Source: an uncultured bacterium (GTDB taxonomy: Bacteria; Bacteroidota; Ignavibacteria; Kapaibacteriales; UBA4661). From it: a stretch of DNA of 8,599 bases. Position 1 is the first letter of the stretch; each line of letters begins with the position of its first letter. A program made the position numbers and the translations under genes. The stretch spans positions 1 to 8,599 of the forward strand of contig CALCNX010000014.1 in assembly GCA_937899715.1 (NCBI GenBank), in the 5' to 3' direction. The notes under the pieces were generated by a model. It had not been told where the DNA came from, did no database searches, and was given only the letters and a program-made list of their open reading frames with translations. This document shows, in pieces, positions 1-6,733 of this stretch.

Positions 1-121
1 GAAGCACAAGGGCGTGTTTGGCAGCCTCTTCGGTTTGGCATTTGGAAGAGTATGCCCGAATGTGCGTCACGAGTCCGTTGACGTTGCTCTCAACTTTTTT
101 TTCGACTTCGGTGCGGGTCAT
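1..121 (-). CDS. N-terminus of restriction-type (HsdR-N/COG4748-like) protein, partial at window edge
   Basis: An open frame begins at an ATG at 121 on the minus strand and runs off the left edge, so only about 40 residues are visible. The translation starts MTRTEVEKKVESN and continues through an HIRAYSSKCQTEEAAKHALVL segment (residues about 20-40). A TEEA-x-K-x-AL-V pattern near the start is typical of the HsdR-N type restriction proteins grouped in COG4748, where it precedes the PD-(D/E)XK nuclease fold; this comes from family knowledge and only the first helix is present here. The start lies 12 bp after the stop of the DUF4209/HEPN gene, so it is probably the third gene of that operon. No clear Shine-Dalgarno site precedes it. 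The fragment is visibly more GC-rich than the two genes before it. The catalytic residues lie outside the window, so the assignment is tentative. Confidence 0.55.
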   Translation of the reverse strand, partial: MTRTEVEKKVESNVNGLVTHIRAYSSKCQTEEAAKHALVL

Positions 122-133
122 TGTCTGGTGCTG

Positions 134-2002
134 TTAGGTTTGGGTGTATGGTTTTACGATAACTTTGCATAAAAGACAAATTCTCAATACCAGCCACCAA
201 AAGTATACTGCCGTATGACCATAAAACGTTTCCGCATCAACCTTTCCATGAGCTACTTCATTACGGAGATTAACGCTGGCTTTTTCGTTTAACAACGATT
301 GTAAATCGAAAACAATATCCTCGCCCAAAATCTCTATTAAAATATTTTTCCCTTTTTCTGGCATAGAATCGCTCAAAAGGTCTGAAAGATTCATGTCTTC
401 TTGTAAACCATCCTTCACAACTTTTGAACTTGCCTTCCCAGATCTTTCCAATACATAGCGCAAAGAATTTTCAATTTGCGGCATCAATAGATGGGTAGAA
501 ACAAGAAAATCTCCTCGTAACCCTTCATACAATCCACGCCGAAACAATTCTTCTCTACCAAATGGTATAAAGGGATTGTAATAGATATATTCGTCAAAGA
601 AATCTATGTTCGGATTATGTTCTGTCAAAAGAACACTTCGGCAAGGTTCAATTCCAATTATTATTTGAATCTGGCGTTGAGTTTGCGCGGCTTCATACAT
701 TTGGCTGATAATAGCAGTTTCACGTTCTTCAGGGGTATTAGCCCATAAACCTCTCCGTTGGGCAACCGTACGACCTTTTTCATCAGATAATGTATGGGTG
801 AACAAATCAAGTAGTGAATTTCCTTTTGCTCTTTCCTCAATGCTTTGACGCAGTGATTGAACTGAGGGTGAGCAGCACTCCCGCATCATGTAAAACAATA
901 TCTCCCGTGCGGTTTTGCCCTGCACTGCTTTTTCAGTTTCCTCAATGTATTGTGTTATATCCAGTTTTTCGCTTGATATGGTTACCATTTCTGATACAGA
1001 AGCCTCTTGTGCTTTTAGAAGTTGTGTGTGAATTTCTTCACGCCGATTTTCTGTTCCTCCAATAGAAAGAAAACGCTGGTATGCTGTAGCTAGATGATGA
1101 GCTACATTGAGTTTGCTTTGTTGAGAATTATCTACATCTGCCATTTGTACACTTAACTCTGCCGCAAGTATTTTAATTTCTTTTTCCTTTTCTGAATTAT
1201 TCAAAAGTTGAAACCACCGAGCGGCTACATCATATGCTCCTTGGGCAGCAAAGAAATCTTTTTCTGAAACTGCCTTTTCTGCCAGTTTTACAGATTCATC
1301 TGCGTAAAGTTGTTTGTCCACTAAAGGCGCATCACCCTGATATAGTGATTTATATTTTTGCAATAATTGAATGAGAGCTAAGGTATCATAGATTTTTAAT
1401 GTTTCTCCCTGAGTAATAATCGCTTGAATACATTGTACAACGCTTTCTTTTTGGTCGTGATTACCGCGTTGGTGTGCTAATTGCATTGCACGTGGTAAAA
1501 TCTGGTTAATTGTATCGGCAAAATCTGAAAACTTTTCTGGTTTACTGTTCTTGGCTAATATGATATAGTTCTCAATAGCAATTTTACCCATTGTATAATA
1601 CGACCTTCTGTCTCTTATCCAAAGAATATCCGCAATACGCGCTTTAATTACTGGATTTGTTATTGTTGTCAATATCTCCGATAACACTTTGAGTTGTTCT
1701 TCCGAAAAATCCTGTAGTATTGCAGAACGTTTTCCATCACCCCATACAAACATCGGTTGAAATGGTTGTTCACTATTATTATCTTCAACTTTTAAACACA
1801 AAGACATAATATCACCCAATAGAATAAAAGCCGCCTGAGTACGCTCATCCTTTTGGTTCTCAGCTTCTTGGGCTTTATCCATAAAGATACCAGAATAGGT
1901 AAACCATGAAGAATCATCATTAGAATTAAAATCATTCAAATATGATTCCCATTGTATAGAATCGAAATCTTGTTTCGTCAAATCAACAAGTGGTCTGCTC
2001 AT
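134..2002 (-). CDS. DUF4209/DUF7380-type protein with C-terminal HEPN RNase-like motif
   Basis: A 622-residue, mainly helical cytoplasmic protein with no signal peptide or clear membrane helix. The N-terminal part (about 1-160) resembles the DUF7380 domain: an acidic LTKQDF start, an AAFILLGDIMSLCL helix near residues 57-70, and a PMFVWGDGKRSA stretch. The middle (about 160-400) is rich in charged helices and may form a repeat-like scaffold. The C-terminal part looks like DUF4209 and ends in NLRNEVAHG. R580 and H585 form an R-N-x3-H pattern, the active-site signature of HEPN endoribonucleases. The N-terminal and DUF4209 assignments come from family memory; the R-x4-H motif is seen directly. 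The gene starts 20 bp after the PD-(D/E)XK gene stop, with a poor Shine-Dalgarno site, so translational coupling is plausible. RNase activity is inferred; in some HEPN proteins the motif is only structural. Confidence 0.75.
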   Translation of the reverse strand: MSRPLVDLTKQDFDSIQWESYLNDFNSNDDSSWFTYSGIFMDKAQEAENQKDERTQAAFILLGDIMSLCLKVEDNNSEQPFQPMFVWGDGKRSAILQDFSEEQLKVLSEILTTITNPVIKARIADILWIRDRRSYYTMGKIAIENYIILAKNSKPEKFSDFADTINQILPRAMQLAHQRGNHDQKESVVQCIQAIITQGETLKIYDTLALIQLLQKYKSLYQGDAPLVDKQLYADESVKLAEKAVSEKDFFAAQGAYDVAARWFQLLNNSEKEKEIKILAAELSVQMADVDNSQQSKLNVAHHLATAYQRFLSIGGTENRREEIHTQLLKAQEASVSEMVTISSEKLDITQYIEETEKAVQGKTAREILFYMMRECCSPSVQSLRQSIEERAKGNSLLDLFTHTLSDEKGRTVAQRRGLWANTPEERETAIISQMYEAAQTQRQIQIIIGIEPCRSVLLTEHNPNIDFFDEYIYYNPFIPFGREELFRRGLYEGLRGDFLVSTHLLMPQIENSLRYVLERSGKASSKVVKDGLQEDMNLSDLLSDSMPEKGKNILIEILGEDIVFDLQSLLNEKASVNLRNEVAHGKVDAETFYGHTAVYFWWLVLRICLLCKVIVKPYTQT

Positions 2003-2022
2003 GGCATTGAAAATTGAAAGAG

Positions 2023-2796
2023 TTATTCGGAAACAAAACCTTTAACAATTTCTGTTGCACGTTCTGATTGAGATATGCGCGATTCAGCTTGACGTATTTT
2101 ATCAATAGTGACCCGCCCCATATGCTTATAGTCAAGCCCACCTAATTGTACAATGCTAATAACAAGAATACCTATCGAATTTGATAATCGAAATTGCTCC
2201 AAAAATTCTTCCATATCCCGTAAATATGCTAATTCTCGCTGACTTTGTCGAGTGATTGTATTTTGGCTTTCAGTATCCTCTCTTCCATAGAATTCAACAA
2301 CAACTGCCAAATATACTTGGTGAAATCCCATTGCCAGAAGCCCTTCAGCCTGCTGGCAGGCATCTTTTAATTTAGGTAATCTTTTGATAATACCTTCTTG
2401 CTCACGAATTACTTTCACTTCTATCGCAATCGTTTTATCAAAATCATCAGGTTCGCAAATGAGTACATCAAAATCGCCTGGCAACTTGCTACCATGAGTA
2501 AAGTCAGGATTATCACGATTTAAATCACACCAACTATTTTCTGATAGGTTGAGTTGTTTGGTTAAAAGTCGCCGATATGAAGATACCGTCTTTTGTTGTG
2601 GCAATGAAGGATGAATACTTTTCAATTGAACTCCAAAAAGCTCCTCAACTAACTCCTTTTCAGGTTTTCCCTCAAAACTGTTTTCATTGTAGATTGGATT
2701 ATCGTCAGTTACTACAGTCTGTGCCGGTAAAGGCTCGCCCGGTTTGAAAAATGTAGTAAATGTAATAATCGAATTCCCGATTGGATTGTTCATCAT
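2023..2796 (-). CDS. Stand-alone PD-(D/E)XK nuclease-like protein
   Basis: A 257-residue soluble protein not recognisable beyond its fold. A restriction-nuclease core is visible at about residues 100-170. GDFDVLI supplies acidic residues D108 and D110 at the start of a strand, and AIEVKV supplies E126 and K128, spaced as in PD-(D/E)XK enzymes. A following helix with K142, K144 and QQA (148-150), and then a hydrophobic strand (VYLAVVV), match the usual layout after the active site. The N-terminal about 100 residues could be a recognition or partner-binding part, and the C-terminal about 80 are helical and charged. Two ATGs are adjacent. AGAGG lies 3 nt before the first and 6 nt before the second, so the true start may be the second codon (2793). 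It is the first gene of the run and is visibly AT-rich. It could be a DNase, or a nuclease-fold protein acting only with its neighbours. Confidence 0.7.
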   Translation of the reverse strand: MMNNPIGNSIITFTTFFKPGEPLPAQTVVTDDNPIYNENSFEGKPEKELVEELFGVQLKSIHPSLPQQKTVSSYRRLLTKQLNLSENSWCDLNRDNPDFTHGSKLPGDFDVLICEPDDFDKTIAIEVKVIREQEGIIKRLPKLKDACQQAEGLLAMGFHQVYLAVVVEFYGREDTESQNTITRQSQRELAYLRDMEEFLEQFRLSNSIGILVISIVQLGGLDYKHMGRVTIDKIRQAESRISQSERATEIVKGFVSE

Positions 2797-3134
2797 TTTC
2801 CTCTACAATTTAAGTAACTGATTTATTCTGTTAGAACCTACCTTGCTGATGTGGAGATCTTCTCACGACTATTCCGTTTTCTTCGTCTCACTCTTCTCGG
2901 CAATGAGTCGATAGCTTCAATATTTTACCCATAAAACTGTTACAAAATTTATTGATGACGATACCCAAATCTTCGGGCGGCGTTGCTTTCACTGCCTTCG
3001 GCGGCGGCGGACTGCCACTGAAGGTGAGACCAAACAGCACTGCACAAAGCGGTACACCACAGAGGTTGCGAAGATGTTGTGCCATTGGGGGTAGCGCATC
3101 GGTGAATAAGGAGAAAGCAGAAGAAATTTCAATA

Positions 3135-3208
3135 CGCCCACAACATACACCCGCTCCCCTACCAAAGTCAAGCAGCCTTTCGTAAAGCAGCCCGTTATTT
3201 TGTGGGCG
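3135..3208. repeat. 9-bp inverted repeat and internal direct repeat downstream of LytTR gene
   Basis: CGCCCACAA at 3135-3143 is exactly matched in reverse complement by TTGTGGGCG at 3200-3208, leaving a 56-bp interior. Within that interior AAGCAGCC occurs at 3170-3177 and again at 3185-3192, a 15-bp period. The right arm overlaps the first of three TATTTTGTG-type boxes. Together these make a dense repeat cluster in non-coding DNA. The role is unknown: a long-loop RNA structure, a protein-binding array or insertion debris are all possible. Confidence 0.45.
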
Positions 3209-3233
3209 GAATATTTTTTGTGGATATTTTGTG
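3196..3233 (-). promoter_or_regulatory. Three CACAAA-type boxes downstream of LytTR gene
   Basis: On the minus strand CACAAAATA occurs at 3225-3233 and at 3196-3204, with the longer form CACAAAAAATAT at 3211-3222 between them. The two right-hand boxes (3211-3233) form a 23-bp unit that recurs in inverted orientation at 4234-4256, with 21 of 23 bases identical. LytTR-type DNA-binding domains are known to bind direct repeats about one helical turn apart, and half-site starts here are about 11 bp apart. Use as LytTR operators is an inference. If so, they lie upstream of the nuclease operon and could link it to the regulator. Confidence 0.45.
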
Positions 3234-3280
3234 GCACGCTTGCATAGTATTTCCGCACAACAGTTCCGGCACGCAGAGCA

Positions 3281-4147
3281 TTACCATTCCCGGAGCGACC
3301 GCAGATACAGCAGAACATTTTTTTTGTACATCCCTTCTGCTTCGTGTTCGGTGCCGTCCGGCAGCAGGGCGACTGCATTGTCCCGTCCCCGTTGCTTGAG
3401 TGGGCAATGCGTCGGATGAATAACCAATGACCGCGAGATACGCATGAACCCGTGCGCTGCCAATTTTTCGTGGTAGTGCTTCAAGGGTTTGGCATCGGTG
3501 AGCGGAGATTGGTTTTTGCGATGAATGACCGTGTACCCCTCCAATGCCACACAATGCGTAATCTCGCTGACAAGAACCGTTTGGAGCGGCTGCCCCTTTC
3601 CATCAGCAAAGCGAATCGTGATGCTGGCGGGTGCTTCGCTCGCCAGCGTTTCTTCCTTGTGCTGTGGCACAATCATACCGCTTTTGAACTGTGCTTCCAA
3701 GCGGGTTTGTATTTGCTCGGTCAAGCGCTGTTCGGTTTCTTGTTCGCTTTGAATGCGGTCAAGAATATTCTTGATGCCCCGCTCAATACCTTTTTTGAAG
3801 TTATCGGTCAGAATCGGTTTGTCAATAAAGCCCACCGCCCCGTAGTCAATTGTCTGCCGCAAGTATTTATCGAAGTTGGTGATGAACACGACCGTAAACG
3901 TTTTGCGCTCTTCTTCCAAACGATCCAGCACGTCGAACCCCGTTCCGGTCATGAGTTCAATATCCAGCAAGACCAGTTGCGGTTTGAGTTGTTGGATAAG
4001 GGCAACACTATCGTCCACATCGGAGCCTTCGCCAACGATGCTGATACGTTCGGCAAAGTGTCGGCGGAGGTGGATGCTGACAAGCTCACGAATGTTACTG
4101 CTGTCGTCAATGATGACGGTACGCACCGGCGCATGAGAAGAAGGCAT
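3281..4147 (-). CDS. LytTR-family response regulator (orphan)
   Basis: A 288-residue two-component response regulator. The receiver domain (about 8-125) shows the acidic pair D14/D15, the phospho-acceptor D62 in LVLLDIEL, T90 at the end of FIT, and K110 in the IDKP motif, so all conserved phosphorylation residues are present. A charged, probably coiled linker (about 120-160) follows. The C-terminal LytTR DNA-binding domain (about 175-287) carries ALEGYTVIHRKN, then LKHYHEKLAAHGFMRISRSLVIHP, the typical LytTR core. Sensor-driven transcription control is the expected role, but no histidine kinase is present in the window. The start ATG has only a weak GAGTG upstream. A tandem CACAAA repeat lies about 90-110 bp upstream and a related one lies just past the stop, compatible with autoregulation. 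The gene is visibly more GC-rich than the nuclease genes. An 11-bp-spaced 7-bp palindrome (3623-3647) falls in the linker codons. Confidence 0.92.
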   Translation of the reverse strand: MPSSHAPVRTVIIDDSSNIRELVSIHLRRHFAERISIVGEGSDVDDSVALIQQLKPQLVLLDIELMTGTGFDVLDRLEEERKTFTVVFITNFDKYLRQTIDYGAVGFIDKPILTDNFKKGIERGIKNILDRIQSEQETEQRLTEQIQTRLEAQFKSGMIVPQHKEETLASEAPASITIRFADGKGQPLQTVLVSEITHCVALEGYTVIHRKNQSPLTDAKPLKHYHEKLAAHGFMRISRSLVIHPTHCPLKQRGRDNAVALLPDGTEHEAEGMYKKNVLLYLRSLREW

Positions 4148-4233
4148 ATATCACTCGAAGAAGGAGGAGAGAGAAAAAGGTATTTTCCAAAACAAGTGAT
4201 TTTACAAAAGGAGATGATGCAAAACAAATCGCT

Positions 4234-4256
4234 CACAAAATACTCACAAAAAATAT
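4234..4256 (+). promoter_or_regulatory. Tandem CACAAA boxes upstream of LytTR gene, inverted copy of 3211-3233
   Basis: CACAAAATA (4234-4242), two bases, then CACAAAAAATAT (4245-4256). Half-site starts are 11 bp apart. The same arrangement occurs on the other strand at 3211-3233, differing only in the two spacer bases, so the two copies form an inverted pair around the response regulator gene. The unit lies 87-109 bp upstream of the LytTR start and ends 6 bp before the IS256-type element, whose insertion probably cut the upstream part of this control region. An operator for the LytTR protein is the simplest reading; an older mobile-element end is the alternative. Confidence 0.45.
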
Positions 4257-4264
4257 GCACCAGA

Positions 4265-4287
4265 GAGTGTAAATTGTTTTGTGTAAA
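4265..4287 (+). repeat. Left terminal inverted repeat of the IS256-type element
   Basis: The sequence starts GAGTGTAAATTG and ends TTTTGTGTAAA. Read against the reverse complement of 4993-5017 it pairs at GAGTGT and at GTTTTGTGTAAA, with a 2-nt length difference and two mismatches between. Both the GAGTGT start and the length are usual for IS256-family ends. Confidence 0.8.
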
Positions 4288-4345
4288 TGAAACTGAAGAG
4301 TGAAGTTTATCAATGACGATGCACTCATTTTTTTGGAGAATCATT

Positions 4346-4990
4346 ATGGCAACCAAAGCGCAAAACGCCCGACAGCCCTACGGCTTAACAGACGAGCTTG
4401 TCGATAGCCTCTTGAACGGCTCGACCAGTCACGAAGAGGTCTTTGGCGAAGACGGTATCTACCGGCAACTGACCAAACGCCTTTTTGAGCGGATGCTTGA
4501 AACCGAGATGAACTCTCATCTGGGGTATGAGATACCGGAAGCCGGAGCATGAGCAACGCCTTCTTGATGGCGGGAATGCTCGGAACGGCTCGTCGGATAA
4601 GAGGCTCAAAACTACTCATTCTCAAGTGGAGATAGCTATTCCGCGTGACCGACAAGGACGGTTTATGCCGAAGATTATTCCCAAAGGTACCACCCGGCTG
4701 CCGGAGATAGAGCGAACCATCCTCGCACTCTATGGCGGCGGGATGTCCACGCGGGATATTGCCGCCGAACTGGAGCGTGCTTACGGCATTGACGCTTCAC
4801 CGACATTCATCAGCTACGCAAATCCGTCAAAACCAGAACCATCTTTCCCAATGACGAAGCCGTTTTCAAATTGATGTTCTTGACCATGCAACGTCTCGAA
4901 GCAAAGTGGACGATGCCCATCAGGGATTGGGCAAATGCCCTCAACCAATTACACATCCTCTTTCCCGGACGACTTCCAAACTCTTTCTAG
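4346..4990 (+). pseudogene. IS256-family (mutator-type) transposase, frameshifted and missing its catalytic core
   Basis: Three pieces of one transposase are visible. Piece one starts at ATG 4346, with GGAG at 4335-4338, and runs through LTDELVDSLLNG, GEDGIYRQLTKRLFER and MNSHLGYE to a stop at 4552. Piece two is in the +1 frame and takes over at about 4530-4550: NARNGSSDKRLKT, VEIAIPRDRQGRF and MSTRDIAAELERAYG, the conserved N-terminal half of the family. Around 4805-4816 it joins abruptly to piece three, back in the first frame: LRKSVKTRTIFPNDEAVFKL, KWTMPIRDWANALNQL and a stop at 4988-4990, the usual C-terminal end. About 215 codons remain of some 400. The absent middle should contain all three catalytic DDE acids, so no activity is expected. 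No slippery heptamer was seen at the frame change, so programmed frameshifting is unlikely. Family assignment is firm; deletion size is estimated from family length. Confidence 0.9.
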
Positions 4991-4992
4991 CG

Positions 4993-5017
4993 TTTACACA
5001 AAACTTCTTGCACACTC
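4993..5017 (-). repeat. Right terminal inverted repeat of the IS256-type element
   Basis: On the minus strand it begins GAGTGTGCAAGAAG and ends TTTTGTGTAAA, matching the left end at 4265-4287 apart from a 2-nt gap and two mismatches. It starts 2 bp after the transposase stop at 4988-4990, the usual compact layout. A 13-bp part of it also occurs at 7504-7516. Confidence 0.8.
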
Positions 5018-5063
5018 CCTTACTTCCCAAAAATGTTAAACAACTTCATTTTGTAAATACATC

Positions 5064-5903
5064 CTAGACTGATTTCTTAATAAACGCTTTAAGTTTTTTC
5101 ATTACTTCTTTTCGTGTTGCTTCGTTTGCTTCTTCACGTGCTGATTCAATAATATGTAATCCCTTCTCTACTTTCCTCAATAGCTTGGTATCAACGTGAT
5201 ATGACTGAACGTTTGGTTCTTGGTGGTTTTTTGATACTTCTTTGGATTTTGCCTCTTCTTCTTTGCGTCGTCGTTGAAGCTGCTTTTGCACTGCTGTTAC
5301 TGACTGCCCTGTATCTTTTGCTATATCGGCTGCCGTAAGCGGTGCAGTATCAAGCGAAATATTATCTTTGTCGGTGTTTTTTTGAGAAATGTGGACACTG
5401 TCCACATTATTGTTTTTGCTGTGATTTTTCTCAATTTTTTGTGGTCTTCCTGCCACACTCCGAATACGAGCATCAAAATTAGGATAGAGTTTTTGGTATA
5501 ATTTGATACGTTGATCATTGGTTAATTGACGACGCAACAAATTATCATTGATGACAAATTTACGTTCATCCTCAACGCTTAGGGCATCTTCCACATACTG
5601 CACCGGAACAATACTCAAACCTAACTGCCGCGCAATATGCAAACGATTGTGTCCGGCGAGAAGTGTTCCATCAGACTTTGCAACTAGCGGCACAAGAATA
5701 CCTCGCTCTTGGATGTCTGCCTTCAACCTTTCGACATAGATTTCTTCCTCGCGGTCGAAAAACTCTTCGTTGAGAACATTAGAAGTAAGTTTTTCCAGCG
5801 GCTCATAGACAATATCAGACAAACGCAGACCAAAGCGTGATTCAACGGCTGCGGTTTGGGAAACAATCGATGCTATGGAGTTCATAAATTGCTTTTTTGC
5901 CAT
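5064..5903 (-). CDS. parB: ParB-family partition protein
   Basis: A 279-residue ParB-like protein, the likely centromere-binding partner of the adjacent ParA. The ParB N-terminal domain covers about residues 28-120. It includes LKADIQERGILVPLVAK and the signature GTLLAGHNRLHIARQLG (79-95), where GHNR (84-87) replaces the GERR of chromosomal ParB, so nucleotide use may differ. Next come a short helical region and AGRPQK, then a polar Asn/Lys-rich linker (about 155-185). LTAADIAKDTGQSVTAVQKQLQRRR (189-213) is a helix-turn-helix, followed by a charged helical tail that may dimerise. The start ATG overlaps the ParA stop by 1 nt (TAATG), with AGGGAG about 9 nt upstream inside parA, so translation is coupled. 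The tail differs from chromosomal ParB, which suggests a plasmid or integrative-element version. No consensus parS was found. The gene ends 45 bp before the IS256-type element. Confidence 0.88.
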   Translation of the reverse strand: MAKKQFMNSIASIVSQTAAVESRFGLRLSDIVYEPLEKLTSNVLNEEFFDREEEIYVERLKADIQERGILVPLVAKSDGTLLAGHNRLHIARQLGLSIVPVQYVEDALSVEDERKFVINDNLLRRQLTNDQRIKLYQKLYPNFDARIRSVAGRPQKIEKNHSKNNNVDSVHISQKNTDKDNISLDTAPLTAADIAKDTGQSVTAVQKQLQRRRKEEEAKSKEVSKNHQEPNVQSYHVDTKLLRKVEKGLHIIESAREEANEATRKEVMKKLKAFIKKSV

Positions 5904-6697
5904 TATGCCACGCTCCCTTCAAAAATAGCGCTTGGCTCACTCATAACAGTACGTTCAATAATTTCATCAAGAAGATGTTGATAGTCCGATGCTGCCAATG
6001 AATTTGGCGCATATGTAAATATATCTTGGTGTGCAGCCGCATACTCTTTCAATGATACATTTTCCCGAATACACGTGCGAAACACTTTCTCACCAAACAT
6101 CTCCTGGAGCATTTTATAGACATCTTGGCAAATACGTTGTTGCTTATTGAAGCGTGTAACAATTACACCACTAATGACAAGATTGGTGTTAATTCGTTTA
6201 CTCCGAACCTTTTCAATGATCTGAACAATCTTGTTGAGTCCATACACGGGGAGGATTTCTGCCGAGACAGGAATATAAACAATATCGGTAGCGGCAAGGA
6301 CATTCCGTGTACAAATATCTAGTGCCGGAGGACAATCAATGACGATATAATCATATTGGTCGCGTAAAGATTCTAACAACCCCTTTAAGATTTCTTCCCG
6401 CCGAAATGCCGTGCTTAACTCTAACTCAAGGGTACACAAATCCAAACACGCCGGAATAAGATGCAAACCGCTTTTACAATGGATAATTGCTTCTTCTAAT
6501 GTATTTTTTTCCGTCATTGCTTCGTACAACGTTATCGGCTCTTTGTCCCTGAACCCCATACTCAGAGTCAAATTCGCCTGTGCGTCAGCATCTATCAGCA
6601 ATACCGATTTCCCCATACGCTGCAAACCTGCTCCGATATTCAGCGCACACGTTGTTTTTCCCACGCCGCCTTTGTGATTCACTAATGCTATAACCAT
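5903..6697 (-). CDS. parA: ParA/Soj-family partition ATPase
   Basis: A 264-residue ParA ATPase that would move or place DNA along the nucleoid with its ParB partner. The deviant Walker A motif KGGVGKTT is at residues 9-16 (K9 and K14 both present). The A' motif LLIDADAQAN (33-42) carries D36 and D38. Walker B is YIVIDCPP (D121). The ENVSLKEYA segment (212-220) and the C-terminal helix are typical. There is no N-terminal helix-turn-helix, so it is the short Soj-like form, which does not usually bind its own promoter through such a domain. The longer reading from a TTG at 6712 is rejected: GAGGA (6706-6710) overlaps that codon and sits 8 nt before ATG 6697. It starts 36 bp after the RHH gene stop and overlaps parB by 1 nt, so the genes probably share a transcript. 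Confidence 0.95.
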   Translation of the reverse strand: MVIALVNHKGGVGKTTCALNIGAGLQRMGKSVLLIDADAQANLTLSMGFRDKEPITLYEAMTEKNTLEEAIIHCKSGLHLIPACLDLCTLELELSTAFRREEILKGLLESLRDQYDYIVIDCPPALDICTRNVLAATDIVYIPVSAEILPVYGLNKIVQIIEKVRSKRINTNLVISGVIVTRFNKQQRICQDVYKMLQEMFGEKVFRTCIRENVSLKEYAAAHQDIFTYAPNSLAASDYQHLLDEIIERTVMSEPSAIFEGSVA

Positions 6698-6705
6698 TAT
6701 ATTAG

Positions 6706-6710
6706 TCCTC
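6706..6710 (-). promoter_or_regulatory. Shine-Dalgarno site that fixes the ParA start
   Basis: GAGGA on the minus strand, 8 nt before ATG 6697. It overlaps the upstream in-frame TTG (6710-6712), which therefore cannot be the start. Confidence 0.7.
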
Positions 6711-6733
6711 AAACAATTTCAAAAAATAGTTGT

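Larger units (their letters stand above)
2797..3280. other. Gap without a convincing gene; probable leader of nuclease operon plus repeat cluster
   Basis: This stretch of about 480 bp separates the LytTR gene from the nuclease operon. The part nearest the nuclease gene (2797-2960) is AT-rich and should hold its promoter; no clear box was found. A minus-strand frame of 65 codons (2888-3085) has a hydrophobic stretch near its N-terminus followed by a proline run. It has no Shine-Dalgarno site and no recognised family, so it is not called as a gene. At 2999-3010 there are four GGC-type triplets. The right part (3135-3234) holds direct and inverted repeats described separately. No Rho-independent terminator with a T-run was seen after the LytTR stop. 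Confidence 0.5.
4263..5019 (+). mobile_element. IS256-family insertion sequence, internally deleted
   Basis: An element of about 757 bp bounded by imperfect terminal inverted repeats (4265-4287 and 4993-5017) and containing remains of one transposase gene. Full IS256-family elements are usually about 1.3 kb, so more than 500 bp are missing, from the middle. The outer ends are taken as 4263 and 5019, where the pairing fades. No 8-9 bp target duplication is evident: the flanks, ATGCACCA on the left and TTACTTCC on the right, do not match. This suggests an old insertion, a rearranged flank or slightly misplaced ends. With both ends kept, the element could in principle still be moved by a related transposase supplied elsewhere. 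It lies between the ParB stop and the LytTR promoter region and is the only plus-strand unit in the window. Confidence 0.85.

Noticed and set aside
2888..3085. 65-codon minus-strand frame with a hydrophobic N-terminal stretch and a proline run
   Set aside because: No Shine-Dalgarno site, no recognised family, and it overlaps other open frames in a repeat-rich gap. Not enough to call a gene.
3623..3647. Palindrome GCTGGCG with arm CGCCAGC, 11-bp loop
   Set aside because: It lies within codons of the LytTR linker and has no T-run, so it is not a terminator. Chance in a GC-rich alanine/serine stretch is likely.
3452..4303. Long plus-strand frame of 283 codons
   Set aside because: It is antisense to the LytTR regulator, whose receiver and DNA-binding motifs are intact. 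The plus-strand translation shows no domain.
4527..4552. Programmed frameshift in the transposase
   Set aside because: No slippery heptamer was seen at the frame change, and the catalytic core is missing anyway, so decay is the simpler explanation.
4255..5027. Target-site duplication around the IS256-type element
   Set aside because: The 8-9 bp on each side do not match for either of the two end placements tried.
5136..5145. CACGTG core resembling parS inside parB
   Set aside because: Flanking bases do not match the chromosomal parS consensus and the arms are not symmetric. A second CACGTG near 6073 fails for the same reason.
6698..6712. TTG start for ParA, five codons upstream
   Set aside because: It overlaps the GAGGA ribosome site, which is correctly spaced for ATG 6697.
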